From the NCBI GenBank assembly GCA_039984955.1, contig JBDWTN010000007.1, positions 3,187,547 to 3,251,546 of the forward strand: DNA of 64,000 nucleotides. Reading direction: 5' to 3'. The notes under the pieces were generated by a model. The model was not told the origin of the DNA, did not search any database, and was given only the letters and a program-made list of their open reading frames with translations. The DNA is from Marinobacter alexandrii. GTDB lineage: Bacteria; Bacteroidota; Bacteroidia; Cytophagales; Cyclobacteriaceae. This document shows positions 1 to 9,559 of the stretch, one piece after another (position 1 is the first letter of the stretch; each line of letters opens with the position of its first letter). Both the position numbers and the translations under genes were made by a program.

Positions 1-1143
1 TTGTATATCTCTTTCTTGGGATGAGTTAACCTTATTATCAAGCAACGCATTACCATTTTTTGCTAATTCGATATCTATAATCGACCTTTTTTTTACGCTC
101 ACAGACACAGGTTCAAAACCAATCATTGAATACGTTAGTTTATCGTTATCACTATCAAGACCTCCAATACGATATTCTCCTTTAAGGTTTGTTACAACAC
201 CTAGGTCTTTGCCTTCTACTATTACACTTACTCCTGGCAAGGCTTTACCTTCACCATTAACAACATGACCTGATATTTCTACTGGAGTTGTGTTTTGTAA
301 ACTCTCGGGGTTACATGCAAGGATTAACATAGCAAGCACAGGAATTACAAATAGTAGCTTGGCCTTTTTGATTCCTTTGGTTTTTTCTTTGTTCATCATA
401 ATTATTCTGTTTTTGGCTGAAATTTGATTGAATGGGCTGGTTAAGGATAATCCAGCGTTGCTGAATAGTGATTGGATCAATATTTTTTGATAGCTACTTA
501 CAGACGTTCTTGAAACGACTGCCTCATCGCAGATAAACTCATGAATGGTCTTAATGCTCTTATTGTATAAGAGTAATATCGGGTTAAACCAAAAAAATAT
601 GTAGATCAGTTGTACTATTATTAAGTCAATAGAGTGAAGTCCATTTACATGTTTTTTTTCATGCAAGAGCATGTATTTAAGTGATTCTTTTGAAGTGGAT
701 TTTGGAATGAAGATGAATTTGAAAAATGAAGAAATAGGAATTGATTCTTCCGTATAGACTCGAATATAATCTTCATGCTGCTCTTTTGGGGTTTTTCTAA
801 CTATCGATAAGATGACATTAAGTCTGATTGCAAATCTGATACACATAAACAAAACACCAGTTAAGTATATGCTGGCAAGCAGGGACCACTGAGAATCAGT
901 CTGAGCGCTGGCAGTTGTAGGAATAGTCAGGGCTTGAACTGATCGGGTTAAGTCATTGATCTCTGGGGATCCAATAGCAGCGTTCCATTCGAGGGGAACA
1001 GTAGGCAGAATGAGAGATAAGAAAATTGAACTGATGAGATATATTCTCTGCAAATGAAACAGCTTTTCTCTTTTAAGAAGAATATGATAGCATCCATAAA
1101 GAGCGCACAGACAGATTGATGCTTGAATGAAATAAGTTATCAT
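1..1143 (-). CDS. M56 family (BlaR1-like) membrane metallopeptidase with carboxypeptidase-regulatory-like domain, partial at window edge
   Basis: The minus strand is open from an ATG at 1143 to the window edge (about 380 codons), so the C-terminus is missing. The N-terminal part has several membrane helices. The zinc motif HEKKH is at residues 161-165, followed by HEFICDE at 201-207, as in BlaR1/MecR1 peptidases. Another helix lies near residues 262-277. From about residue 289 a carboxypeptidase-regulatory-like beta domain begins (SGHVVNGEGKALPGVSV). Its ATG overlaps the TGA of the BlaI-like repressor gene (ATGA), so the two are translationally coupled. In the BlaR1/BlaI family the peptidase senses an envelope signal and inactivates the repressor; the signal here is unknown. 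Confidence 0.9.
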   Translation of the reverse strand, partial: MITYFIQASICLCALYGCYHILLKREKLFHLQRIYLISSIFLSLILPTVPLEWNAAIGSPEINDLTRSVQALTIPTTASAQTDSQWSLLASIYLTGVLFMCIRFAIRLNVILSIVRKTPKEQHEDYIRVYTEESIPISSFFKFIFIPKSTSKESLKYMLLHEKKHVNGLHSIDLIIVQLIYIFFWFNPILLLYNKSIKTIHEFICDEAVVSRTSVSSYQKILIQSLFSNAGLSLTSPFNQISAKNRIIMMNKEKTKGIKKAKLLFVIPVLAMLILACNPESLQNTTPVEISGHVVNGEGKALPGVSVIVEGKDLGVVTNLKGEYRIGGLDSDNDKLTYSMIGFEPVSVSVKKRSIIDIELAKNGNALLDNKVNSSQERDIQ

Positions 1144-1499
1144 TTTTTGTTTTCTTTCAATTTTTTAGACAGCTCTTCGAAAGTTTCTAAATCAAGGTCC
1201 TTGTTATTTAAGAAGTGAGATAACATATGCTCGAGTGATCCATCGAAGTAATTAGTTAGAAAATCTTTCATGAGAGATGTAGTGTATTTTCCCTTTGAGA
1301 TTTTTGGAGAGTATTGGAATATGTTTCCATATTTCTCTCTGGTCACAAATCCTTTTTGTTCGAGAATTTTCAAAAATGTTCCCACGGTATTATAAGCCGG
1401 TTTGGGATCAGGCAGATGAGATATTATATCCCTAATAAAAATTTTTTTTTGCTGCCATATCACCTGCATTACTTGCTCTTCAGCCTTGGTTAATTTCAT
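1140..1499 (-). CDS. BlaI/MecI/CopY family transcriptional repressor
   Basis: The 119-residue protein has the usual length and layout of the penicillinase-repressor family: an N-terminal winged helix (KLTKAEEQVMQVIWQQKK, then PAYNTVGTFLKILEQKGFV) and a C-terminal dimerisation tail (SLMKDFLTNYFDGSLEHMLSHFL). It is first in an operon with the M56 peptidase, overlapping it by four bases. A perfect palindrome lies 25 bp upstream and is the likely operator. It probably represses its own operon until the peptidase is triggered. No beta-lactamase gene is nearby, so antibiotic resistance cannot be concluded. Confidence 0.93.
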   Translation of the reverse strand: MKLTKAEEQVMQVIWQQKKIFIRDIISHLPDPKPAYNTVGTFLKILEQKGFVTREKYGNIFQYSPKISKGKYTTSLMKDFLTNYFDGSLEHMLSHFLNNKDLDLETFEELSKKLKENKK

Positions 1500-1524
1500 A
1501 GTATTACTATTTGAATAGTAAATA

Positions 1525-1560
1525 TCCTAAAAAATTAGGAGTATTCCTAATTTTTTAGGA
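1525..1560. promoter_or_regulatory. 36-bp perfect inverted repeat, candidate BlaI operator
   Basis: Arms tcctaaaaaattagga and tcctaattttttagga are exact reverse complements, separated by gtat. Each arm is itself nearly palindromic, so the site looks like two adjacent dyads, suitable for two repressor dimers. It lies 26-61 bp upstream of the repressor ATG, where a promoter is expected. The family binds dyads in its own promoter; assignment to this protein is inferred from position. Confidence 0.7.
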
Positions 1561-1644
1561 TTTGAAAACAGAAGAATTATTAAACCTTATATGTAATCCT
1601 ATTAAAAGTCTTAGTTAGGGGGTATTAGGGTGAGACCATTAGCA

Positions 1645-1682
1645 CAAAAAAAAAGGGAATATTTAGATATTCCCTTTTTTCG
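1645..1682 (-). terminator. Rho-independent terminator of the acyl-ACP desaturase gene
   Basis: An 8-bp perfect stem (gggaatat / atattccc, loop ttag, 1655-1674) is flanked by A9 on the left and T6 on the right. Read on the minus strand it gives a hairpin plus U-tract right after the desaturase stop codon. The flanking tracts would also let it work in the other direction. Confidence 0.85.
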
Positions 1683-1683
1683 T

Positions 1684-2661
1684 TTATGATGCAATCCATT
1701 TAAACTGAAATTGCTTTTCAGGAATTTGAACTCGTTCCGATAATCGTTGCAATCTATTGGGTAGTGCCATCAAATAGTCTCGAGCTTCCTCTGCTTTTTC
1801 ATTGATCCCTTGGATATTCTCGATGTTCCATTCTTTTATCAGCGAGTTAAGTATATCAATGTAATCTTGTGTGGTATAAACCATGGTTCGCTGTGCTGCA
1901 TCGGAAAAATGCTTGAATAGCTCGCTTATCTTGCCTCCAGACTCTCTTAAGAAATGCGCTGGCATCACGATCTTTTTCCTCATCATATCTTCAAAAGCGA
2001 TCATAGCTTCACTAGGATCTATTTCGAAGATTCTTTTGATAAAGTTTTTGTAAGCGTTTGCATGGCGCGCCTCATCTGAAGCGATAATGCCGCACATTTT
2101 TGCCAAAAGAGCATTTCCGGCTTTTTTGGCCAAACTGGCTACTCTTCTATGAGATATATTGGTCGCTAGTTCTTGAAAACTCGTATAAATAAAGCTGCGA
2201 TATGGATCTTTAGATGTCTGGATGTCAAATCCATCATTTAATAAATGATGCGTAGAGATTTCCATTTCCCTCATATTCACTCTACCTGACAGGTAGAGAT
2301 ATTTACTTAACAAATCTCCATGACGATTTTCTTCAGCCGTCCACCCTCTTACCCATTGCGTCCATCCACTTCCATTATTTTGGTTTACGCCATCCATATC
2401 CATTAGCCAGGACTCATAGGTAGGTAGTGCTTCTTCTGTGATGGTATCTCCGATGAGTACAGCAAATAGATCATAGTCCATTTCAGCCGAATGACCTTGA
2501 ATATCACGAATCTCTTCTATAAACTCAGGAGCGTTAGAGTCTGGAAGAATATCCGATGGTTGCCATATTTCTTCAACTGGCTTTAAGTATTTATTCAACA
2601 GCTCATCCATCGATTTCTCTAGGGTTTGCATCACCTCCTTACGTATGTTATTCAAGTTCAT
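1684..2661 (-). CDS. Acyl-[acyl-carrier-protein] desaturase (ferritin-like di-iron)
   Basis: The 325-residue protein carries both di-iron ExxH motifs of soluble acyl-ACP desaturases: EENRH (E111, H114) and DEARH (E197, H200). Further possible ligands lie in SFQELATNISHRR (E164). Length and motif spacing match the plant stearoyl-ACP desaturase family and its bacterial relatives, which insert a cis double bond into acyl-ACP using O2 and ferredoxin. The product would be unsaturated membrane fatty acids. It is a single gene with its own terminator. The position of the double bond cannot be read from sequence. Confidence 0.93.
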   Translation of the reverse strand: MNLNNIRKEVMQTLEKSMDELLNKYLKPVEEIWQPSDILPDSNAPEFIEEIRDIQGHSAEMDYDLFAVLIGDTITEEALPTYESWLMDMDGVNQNNGSGWTQWVRGWTAEENRHGDLLSKYLYLSGRVNMREMEISTHHLLNDGFDIQTSKDPYRSFIYTSFQELATNISHRRVASLAKKAGNALLAKMCGIIASDEARHANAYKNFIKRIFEIDPSEAMIAFEDMMRKKIVMPAHFLRESGGKISELFKHFSDAAQRTMVYTTQDYIDILNSLIKEWNIENIQGINEKAEEARDYLMALPNRLQRLSERVQIPEKQFQFKWIAS

Positions 2662-2753
2662 TCAGCTAAGTTATTCCAATAGTTTAGTGCCAAAGGCATT
2701 CTGTGAATTAATTCCTAAAACTCGCGCAACTAACTATTGTTTTGTAATCTTAG

Positions 2754-3776
2754 TTAAGACTCATTTTCATAATAAATCTTGTAATATTTCCTACCATCTC
2801 CATCCACTCCTCTTTCTATTAGCTCACGATCTCCGTGGATATACACATGGAAGTTCTTATCTAACTTCAGCACACTCTTAAATATTCTAGCTTGCTTTTT
2901 GACTGACTGAACTGCGATCTTGAAATTGTCATCAAGTTCCAAATCCATCTCATTTTGATATTGCCTATCAAAACTTCTAAATGAAGAAACTGCTTCCTCT
3001 TCTTGACCAAAGACAGATAATTCAAATTCTCCCTTATCAAAATTTTCAGCTTCTTTGAAATACTTGATTGATTTGTTAAGAAGATCAATCTGATCTGTTT
3101 TGGATACCTCGAACTCCTCCGGCATCTGATCGGTAATGTAAGATTTAGTCATCTCAAGGAAATGATTCGTATTATTAACATGATCCTTTTTGAAGTCAAG
3201 GTTTATGAAATCATTTTTCCAATACACTGCTTCATTGCTATTGTTATCATACGCAAGAATGGTAAAAGGATCTTTATCAAAAAGGATAAGGCATGCTTTG
3301 TCAAGCTTCTTTTCACCTATTCCCTCTTTGAATAATAAAGCGGGTTCTTTCGTCCAGTTTGGTGTTTCAATAAAAGGATCTTTCTTTTCTACTTTAAAAA
3401 TTCCAAGCCCTTCTACAGCTTTATTATTTAAAAGAATATTATTAAAGCGCACAATGAATAACTCTCCCTCCTTAATATTTGGGTGACGAGAGCTGGTAAG
3501 CAAATGAGAAATAATTCCTTCGGCGCTTTCTCCTATATTTTCATTTGAATGTATCTCTTTGGAAAGATTATATAATACATTCAGATCCAATGTCACATTA
3601 TGAGTAAATTGATACGTGTTAGTCGATGCGGCAAAAGGTTTCAGGAAAATGCTTTTTAGCATCTCCTCTTCGCTTGGAGAAAATTCATCTTGTTTTAGGT
3701 GGTGATTCTTGTCAGACCCTTCTTCTATTCTTTGGAAGAACAACTCATTCACATCAGCTCCCTTGTATTCAATCAT
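2754..3776 (-). CDS. Nucleoid-associated protein, NdpA/YejK family
   Basis: The 340-residue protein resembles the 37-kDa nucleoid-associated protein family: an N-terminal DVNELFFQRIEEGSD segment, a central conserved SSRHPNIKEGELFIVRF region, and GIFKVEKKDPFIE, which recalls the family core. It is acidic overall with no signal peptide or membrane helix, so it is cytoplasmic. Family members bind DNA or associate with the nucleoid; their exact role is poorly known. It stands alone, 92 bp upstream of the desaturase gene in the same direction. The call comes from pattern recognition of the family. Confidence 0.75.
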   Translation of the reverse strand: MIEYKGADVNELFFQRIEEGSDKNHHLKQDEFSPSEEEMLKSIFLKPFAASTNTYQFTHNVTLDLNVLYNLSKEIHSNENIGESAEGIISHLLTSSRHPNIKEGELFIVRFNNILLNNKAVEGLGIFKVEKKDPFIETPNWTKEPALLFKEGIGEKKLDKACLILFDKDPFTILAYDNNSNEAVYWKNDFINLDFKKDHVNNTNHFLEMTKSYITDQMPEEFEVSKTDQIDLLNKSIKYFKEAENFDKGEFELSVFGQEEEAVSSFRSFDRQYQNEMDLELDDNFKIAVQSVKKQARIFKSVLKLDKNFHVYIHGDRELIERGVDGDGRKYYKIYYENES

Positions 3777-4225
3777 GATACTGAAATTTTAGGATGTGAA
3801 GTTAGATTTTCTGAAGCAGAGGCAATTCAAAAAATGTGATAATCATTGATTGTTTAACCGAAGCTGTATATGTATAGGAGCTTAAGCCGATTATAGGTGT
3901 CATGTATTAAAATCTTTCAAGTCAAGGGTGAAAATGATTCATTGAAAGTATACGTAGGAAAATCGGTTGATTTTTCAATTTTGTAATGCCTCATAATATT
4001 GAGTCTATGTTATCCTGTTGTACGAGTAGGTTTTAATCATAGTAGAGTATTATTAAATAAAGCTTTTACTTCAGGATACCATAGGCAAATTCCCTGAGTT
4101 CATGATTTCTTCTCAGAAATATCCAAGAAAGATGTGTGTTTATCGAAAGCTTTTAATTACTGCTTTTTATTCTTAGTGGTAGGGTAATTTTTTTTTTACT
4201 TGTACATATCAAAAAAGAATACGAC
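3777..4225. other. 449-bp intergenic region without recognised content
   Basis: This lies between the divergent start codons at 3776 (minus) and 4226 (plus), so it must hold two promoters. I found no full TTTG-N19-TAnnTTTG promoter, no convincing dyad, no RNA gene and no open frame of usable length. A T-run (4190-4198) directly precedes the lipoprotein gene. Confidence 0.5.
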
Positions 4226-5302
4226 ATGAAGAATTTATTACAATTATTTCTGACGCTAATTATTCTGATAACAGCAGTAGGCTGTAATGAGGATAAAGAA
4301 GTGATAAGTCAGGTAGATATTCCTGCTCAATTTTCTGTAGATATCCCAACTCCAATTAGTAGTAATACCGGCAATTTAAACGGAAGAACTGCTGGTGATG
4401 GTGACGGTGTAATAGAAGGAAATGAAATATATGAAAGCGTGAGGTACTTTATACATCTAGGTGAGAGCTCAGCTGAAATTTTAGAATTAACCTTGAAAGT
4501 AGGAGCTGCATTAGAATCTCAAAATGTGCGAAGCTATACGTTTTTGAGCGACGATGATGATCGGGAAAAACGGATCGAAATCACCGAAAATGTAACTCGA
4601 GGAGGAGAGACCTATGCGTATGAAATGATAATGGTAGATACAGAAAACAGTGAGCAAGCCCTGCAACTTCTCTGGAATACAAGTCCGGTTTCTGGTGTTG
4701 CGATTTTGCAACCTTATAACATTGATCGTTCTGATGATGAGGCCTCAGAAAATGCGTTCTTTCGAGTAGACTATACTGAGGATCATGCCGAGTACGATGC
4801 TGCAATGACAATTTCCATAGCTGGAGTAGAAACAGTTGAAAATGGAGATATAGATAATCTAAAAATGTTTGTAGGCAAGAAAGGAGATGTCGTAGATGTG
4901 ATGGGTAATTCAAATCATCCGAATGTTGTAATCATTGATGAAGATTATACTGGAGGTAGAAATTATGCGTTTGTAGGAAGAGGAGACGAGTCTACAGATC
5001 TTGGAGTGATAAAATTGGCATTACCGCCATCAAGCACTACAACTGCCGATGTTTTAACTGACTTTTCGGTTTACGCTGTATTGGATACCGAGATAAAGAA
5101 AGTGGCTGATTTGGACCAAAATACGATAGATGATATTTTGGCAGAGGCTCTTTCCCCAGCTTATTTTAATAACGATGGGTTTATCACTTCAGGTCCTGAT
5201 AATAAGCCGGTAAGCTTTAGTGATTCATTTGTAGATCTAAGTGGCATGAATCCATTTGTGCCAAATGATGTAAAGAACTTGACTATCGGATTTATCCAGT
5301 AG
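4226..5302 (+). CDS. Hypothetical lipoprotein
   Basis: The 358-residue protein begins with a lipoprotein signal peptide whose lipobox is TAVGC (Cys20), followed by acidic residues. The mature part is rich in Asp and Glu with a DGDGVIEGNEIYE segment near residue 55, which resembles a calcium-binding loop. I do not recognise a domain. The composition (short beta-forming stretches, no helices) suggests a beta-rich envelope protein. It is monocistronic, with a terminator 24 bp after the stop. Confidence 0.7.
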   Translation: MKNLLQLFLTLIILITAVGCNEDKEVISQVDIPAQFSVDIPTPISSNTGNLNGRTAGDGDGVIEGNEIYESVRYFIHLGESSAEILELTLKVGAALESQNVRSYTFLSDDDDREKRIEITENVTRGGETYAYEMIMVDTENSEQALQLLWNTSPVSGVAILQPYNIDRSDDEASENAFFRVDYTEDHAEYDAAMTISIAGVETVENGDIDNLKMFVGKKGDVVDVMGNSNHPNVVIIDEDYTGGRNYAFVGRGDESTDLGVIKLALPPSSTTTADVLTDFSVYAVLDTEIKKVADLDQNTIDDILAEALSPAYFNNDGFITSGPDNKPVSFSDSFVDLSGMNPFVPNDVKNLTIGFIQ

Positions 5303-5326
5303 TCAGGGTTTAGGTTGATTGGAAAT

Positions 5327-5352
5327 TCCCGGCTGAGAGGTCGGGATTTTTT
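5327..5352 (+). terminator. Rho-independent terminator after the lipoprotein gene
   Basis: A short GC stem (tcccg at 5327-5331 with cggga at 5342-5346) is followed by six T. It sits 25 bp after the stop codon of the plus-strand lipoprotein gene and before the convergent gene's stop at 5368. Confidence 0.75.
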
Positions 5353-5367
5353 ATGTTAATACAGTGC

Positions 5368-6810
5368 TTAATTGATCTCTTCGGCTATCATTTTTTTGAT
5401 TTTCTCAGAAACGCTTTTGCTCGATATTAATAAATTCTTTCCTTTAAATAAGCTGATGCCGTGTGATGGGTTTGCTTGAATCAGTTCGAGACTTTTAAGA
5501 TAATAGTGACTGAATAGAGGAAAGCCGGATACATCATGTTTCCACTTACTTTTAGGTATTCCGCTTGCTATGCACACAACTTCTATCTCTTGAAATGTAT
5601 AATTTTCTAAGACCTCATAAAGTTCATCAAGGTTTTCATATATCGGGTAAGTAGAGGCATTTGTATAAACAAAGAGGTAGAGTTTGTTGTCTTGAGTGTT
5701 ATGAGTTAATACATCTAAAGTAGATGTGTATTTTTTATCTTTAGTATAATCATATGGTACATAGTTATTGGTTCTATGCCCTAAAATCAAATCTCTTTTT
5801 CTGTCGACATTAATAACTTTACCATCTCTGTCATACCGTGTGATGAGTTCTATGAACTCTACACGAGTGTCAACAATTGGATCATCACTTAGGCTATGAT
5901 CATAGATTGTAGTTGTATGTTCTCTTCTATATAAGTGGTGATTATTCTGACCGTAAACGATTTGCTCCTTGCGCTCAAGTTTTCGTAGGGTCAGGTCATT
6001 CACTGAGATGTAAAACTTATAATCATTTTTTAAAAAACCGTTTCCCAGTGCCGAGTCCTTTTGCTGTAAAACACTGATTTCAAATAATTCTTCATTCTCA
6101 AACGTGACTATGTCTGTAAATTCATATGAATATTTACCCTTGCTTTTTTTGAGCTTAGGACTCGAATAAAGATCTGTCTTTAATACTTCTTCTGGCGCAA
6201 AAATGTAGGTCGATGTTATTAGAGCATCTACGTCAAGAGAATATTCCTCTAAGCCTTTATACTTTTCAGAAATGTTCACATTCCATTTAGTTGATTCTTT
6301 GCGAGTTACTTCAGCATCTTTATTGTGGTAGTATTTTGTCAATACGTTGTTGTGATGAGTAACCTGTTCAACATTGAGTTTTATTGGCTTACCTCTATCA
6401 ATTTTAGATGCGGACCTAATTGCAGCTTGTACCAGCTTCTTTGCAGAAAGATTAGCCTGCTTTCCAGTTACAATGACTTCTTCAAGTTGACCTATGAGAG
6501 GCTCAAGTCTGATTGTTTTATCCCAGCTAAAAGCCCCTGTTATTTTAATAGACTTGAAACCAACGGAACTTATAATAAGTTGACTTCCAGCAATCTCATC
6601 TGATTCTACAATCAGTTCAAAATATCCTTTTTCATTAGAAACAGTGCCAATTGGTTTGTTTTCTATAGCAATGTGAGCAAAGGGTACAGGAGTATCATCC
6701 TGTGCAGAAATTACTTTTCCAGAGAAAGCAATGGATTGCCCAGTTATTGATCCGGCAATTAGAAGAAGAGCAGAGTTCAAAAAGATTTTCAAGGTTAGAT
6801 TCTTTACCAA
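5368..6810 (-). CDS. Exported protein with carboxypeptidase-regulatory-like domain
   Basis: The 480-residue protein has a signal peptide (residues 1-24, ending at ITGQS) and then a carboxypeptidase-regulatory-like domain (about 27-110: FSGKVISAQDDTPVPFAHI, TVSNEKGYFEL, SSVGFKSIKI). The next stretch, LEEVIVTGK, is the phrase that in SusC-type proteins joins this domain to the plug, but no TonB-dependent barrel follows. The remaining 350 residues are an unassigned domain typical of Bacteroidota surface proteins. It is probably periplasmic or outer-membrane associated. Neighbours give no clue to the substrate. Confidence 0.8.
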   Translation of the reverse strand: MVKNLTLKIFLNSALLLIAGSITGQSIAFSGKVISAQDDTPVPFAHIAIENKPIGTVSNEKGYFELIVESDEIAGSQLIISSVGFKSIKITGAFSWDKTIRLEPLIGQLEEVIVTGKQANLSAKKLVQAAIRSASKIDRGKPIKLNVEQVTHHNNVLTKYYHNKDAEVTRKESTKWNVNISEKYKGLEEYSLDVDALITSTYIFAPEEVLKTDLYSSPKLKKSKGKYSYEFTDIVTFENEELFEISVLQQKDSALGNGFLKNDYKFYISVNDLTLRKLERKEQIVYGQNNHHLYRREHTTTIYDHSLSDDPIVDTRVEFIELITRYDRDGKVINVDRKRDLILGHRTNNYVPYDYTKDKKYTSTLDVLTHNTQDNKLYLFVYTNASTYPIYENLDELYEVLENYTFQEIEVVCIASGIPKSKWKHDVSGFPLFSHYYLKSLELIQANPSHGISLFKGKNLLISSKSVSEKIKKMIAEEIN

Positions 6811-6933
6811 AAAACGAGAGCTCTATAAAATTATTATTGGATAAGAAATAGAATAGTTCAATATGCAGCAATCCCATTCTGTTCTTCTCTGTAAGAAATA
6901 ATATTTGGTAAAGGGTGTAGCGTTTATTCTTGA

Positions 6934-7605
6934 TTAAATCAAAGGAATTCCATTTAAATCTGTGGTGAGCATCTCAGTCATGCTATCTAGAAAAGGCCTC
7001 ATTTCCTTGAAGGTTTCGGACATGATCTTTGCAAAATTCTTATCGTTGACCTGCTCATTGGTAAAATCCTTTCTTATCATAAATTGCCGATATCTGAGTA
7101 GGTCGATATCAGGGTGATCTTTTTCAAATCCCCTCGGAGAGGTTTTTAATTGTGACCCTAATAACTCACCAAATGATCTCTTAAAAGCTTTGGATGTAAC
7201 CACTTCCCTTAATGGATCTGCATATTGAGCTATTTGATTCCTGATATGTAATAGGTCTTGTGAGTTAGGTCCAAAAAAACCTCCCATCACAAATGAGCCA
7301 GCAATACCTATATGATAATAATAACTGCCTCTTCTTTCGGCTCCTGATCTATATAGACCACCTCCCCAATGATTTTTGTATGGAGTCTTGTCTTTTTTAA
7401 ATCGTACATCTCTGTAAATTCTATTCAAGCTTTTTTTACCAGTTGGGGTCTCAATAACATCATGCTTGTTCATCTCCTTAAGTAGCTGATCGGCAAAAGA
7501 AATCATTTCCTCATGAGATGCCTGATAGGATGATTTATTCGCTTGAAACCACTCACGGTTGTTGTTTTGACTAAGTTTTTTTAGGAAGTCGAATGTTGTC
7601 TGCAT
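6934..7605 (-). CDS. DUF2461 (TIGR02453) family protein
   Basis: The frame is open to 7737, but the conserved part begins at an internal ATG at 7605 (MQTTFDFLKKLSQNNNREWF), which also avoids overlap with the divergent gene at 7701. The resulting 223 residues match DUF2461 in length and motifs: NNREWFQANK near the N-terminus, then IYRDVRFKKDKTPYKNHWGG and GSYYYHIG in the middle. The family is widespread and cytoplasmic and its function is unknown. Divergent from an AraC-type regulator with a 95-bp gap. Confidence 0.88.
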   Translation of the reverse strand: MQTTFDFLKKLSQNNNREWFQANKSSYQASHEEMISFADQLLKEMNKHDVIETPTGKKSLNRIYRDVRFKKDKTPYKNHWGGGLYRSGAERRGSYYYHIGIAGSFVMGGFFGPNSQDLLHIRNQIAQYADPLREVVTSKAFKRSFGELLGSQLKTSPRGFEKDHPDIDLLRYRQFMIRKDFTNEQVNDKNFAKIMSETFKEMRPFLDSMTEMLTTDLNGIPLI

Positions 7606-7700
7606 AATTGATGAATAATAGCCCTTAACGTTTGAAATAGAGTATATGTGACAAGATGCATAAAAATAGGAAATAGATCTTCTCTTATATTGCAATCCCA

Positions 7701-8804
7701 ATGGAGAGCCTTCTGATTGTAGGAATAACATGCTCATTGCTTTTAAGCTTATTGATACTCGCTAAGAAAAATAAATCATTCGCGGATAGGATTTTTTTTA
7801 CCTGGCAAGTTGCCCTCATTTTGCACTTCTCTTTCCTTTACGTTCGATACGCTAGCCTGTATTTAGATTATCCTCACCTGCTTGCTTTAGACACCTCTCT
7901 GGGGCTCTTGCATATTCCTCTACTCTTCATTTATGTTCATACACTTACGAATGAAAAGCATCTTGCATGGAAGCATCTTGTTCTTCACCTATTACCTTTT
8001 TTAGTTGTAAACATTTTGTTGGGAGTTAGCTTCTATTTTCTGTCTGCGGAAGCCAAAATCGCTATTTATACAGAGGCCTTACAGAGCAGGAAAGTATCAA
8101 TCACTGATGCGCTAATTATTTGTCAAAGTATGATATACTTTCCAATAGCATTCCAATTACTTGGTAAGTACAATAGACAGATTCAGGAAAAATTTTCAAC
8201 AATCGATGAAATAAACCTAAGATGGCTTCAAAAGGTTAGTGTAGCTTTTGCGATCGGTTTTGGGCTTAAAATAGTTTTTAACCTTCTGGTTTTTACAGGA
8301 GTTACCTTAGCAGTGGAATTTGAGGAGGCGACTGTTGTAGTATTCTGCTTTCTCTTGCTTTTTCTGGGGTACCATGGGATTAAAAGCACAACTATTTTTA
8401 ATCAACCTGGTCCGGAGATCAAAAAAGATGTTATCCATAGATACGCAAAGTCTGGTTTGAATGATGTAGACTTGATAAGGCATATCAAGCAGGTAGAGGA
8501 GTATATGAAATCTCAAAAACCTTATTTGAATGATGATTTGACTCTTGCCCAGTTAGCTAAAGAAGTAAACTTATCACCAAACAATTTATCTCAAATAATC
8601 AATCAGGGATTAAAGAAGAGCTTCTATGATTTTGTAAATGAATACAGGGTGTTGGAAGTGAAAGAGAAACTAGGAAGCGAGGAATACAAGCATATCAAAT
8701 TATTAGCCATCGCTTTTGAGTCCGGCTTTAAGTCAAAATCTACGTTCAACGCATTCTTTAAGAAGACTGTTGGTCAAACCCCTTCAGAGTTTAAGGACTC
8801 GTAA
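7701..8804 (+). CDS. Membrane-anchored AraC family transcriptional regulator
   Basis: The 367-residue protein has about seven hydrophobic segments in residues 1-220 and a C-terminal AraC-type DNA-binding domain (about 265-365) with both helix-turn-helix units: LTLAQLAKEVNLSPNNLSQIIN and IKLLAIAFESGFKSKSTFNAFFK, then TVGQTPSEF. Such fusions are common in Bacteroidota and presumably couple a membrane signal to transcription. The nearby CPBP protease gene 53 bp downstream runs in the same direction and may be co-transcribed. Confidence 0.9.
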   Translation: MESLLIVGITCSLLLSLLILAKKNKSFADRIFFTWQVALILHFSFLYVRYASLYLDYPHLLALDTSLGLLHIPLLFIYVHTLTNEKHLAWKHLVLHLLPFLVVNILLGVSFYFLSAEAKIAIYTEALQSRKVSITDALIICQSMIYFPIAFQLLGKYNRQIQEKFSTIDEINLRWLQKVSVAFAIGFGLKIVFNLLVFTGVTLAVEFEEATVVVFCFLLLFLGYHGIKSTTIFNQPGPEIKKDVIHRYAKSGLNDVDLIRHIKQVEEYMKSQKPYLNDDLTLAQLAKEVNLSPNNLSQIINQGLKKSFYDFVNEYRVLEVKEKLGSEEYKHIKLLAIAFESGFKSKSTFNAFFKKTVGQTPSEFKDS

Positions 8805-8857
8805 TCTATTTAGCCATAATTAGTGCGATCCTACACGCATGGTCGAATAGCATATGC

Positions 8858-9526
8858 GTGGATGGTAATCTTGCTTTAAAAAATATGAAAGCAACGAATT
8901 ATAAACCTTTTAAAGACAGGAAAGGAATGATCCTATCAATGATTCTGGTGGTAGCAATGGGAACTATTGGGCAGGTTGGGTTTCTAGTGACCATGATTTT
9001 AATGATAGTTTTCTATAGAATAAGAAAGGTAACTCTTGTTGAATTAGGCTTGAATAAACCCCAGTCTTGGATAAGGAGTATTGGACTTGGATTAGCCTTA
9101 GCCATGGCAATCATATTAGTAGTTAAGGGAATAGAATACGTGTTCTTTGAGTCAAGTCTGAAACCTGATGTTTCACGTTTTTACGTGATAAAAGAGAATC
9201 CACTTTATTTATTCTTGACATTAATTTTTGTGTGGATTACTGCCGGTTTTGGCGAGGAGGTAATATGGAGGGGATTCATGATGAAAAACATGGCAATTCT
9301 TTTGGGGAATAACCGTAATTCCTGGATAATAAGCCTTATCATTTCATCAGTTTTATTTGGATCTATTCATATGTATCAAGGTTTGATTGGAGTAGTTCAA
9401 ACGGGATTGGCTGGGCTCTTTTTAGGAATGATTTACATGAAAAATGGCAAGTATAATTTATGGTTAAATATTCTTACACATGGATTTATCAATACGATCA
9501 GCTTAATCTATATCTATTTTAGTTAG
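8858..9526 (+). CDS. CPBP family intramembrane glutamic endopeptidase
   Basis: The 222-residue polytopic membrane protein has the CPBP (CAAX protease/bacteriocin-processing) motifs in order: EEVIWRG (E133, E134, R138), then H171 in FGSIHMYQG and H208 with N212 in ILTHGFIN. These residues form the active site in the Rce1-like family. The substrate is unknown. An alternative start at 8885 (MKATNYK) would drop nine residues; nothing in the sequence decides between them. Confidence 0.9.
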   Translation: MDGNLALKNMKATNYKPFKDRKGMILSMILVVAMGTIGQVGFLVTMILMIVFYRIRKVTLVELGLNKPQSWIRSIGLGLALAMAIILVVKGIEYVFFESSLKPDVSRFYVIKENPLYLFLTLIFVWITAGFGEEVIWRGFMMKNMAILLGNNRNSWIISLIISSVLFGSIHMYQGLIGVVQTGLAGLFLGMIYMKNGKYNLWLNILTHGFINTISLIYIYFS

Positions 9527-9559
9527 AGTTAGATGACTCTTTTGACTTCCTATTTTTGA

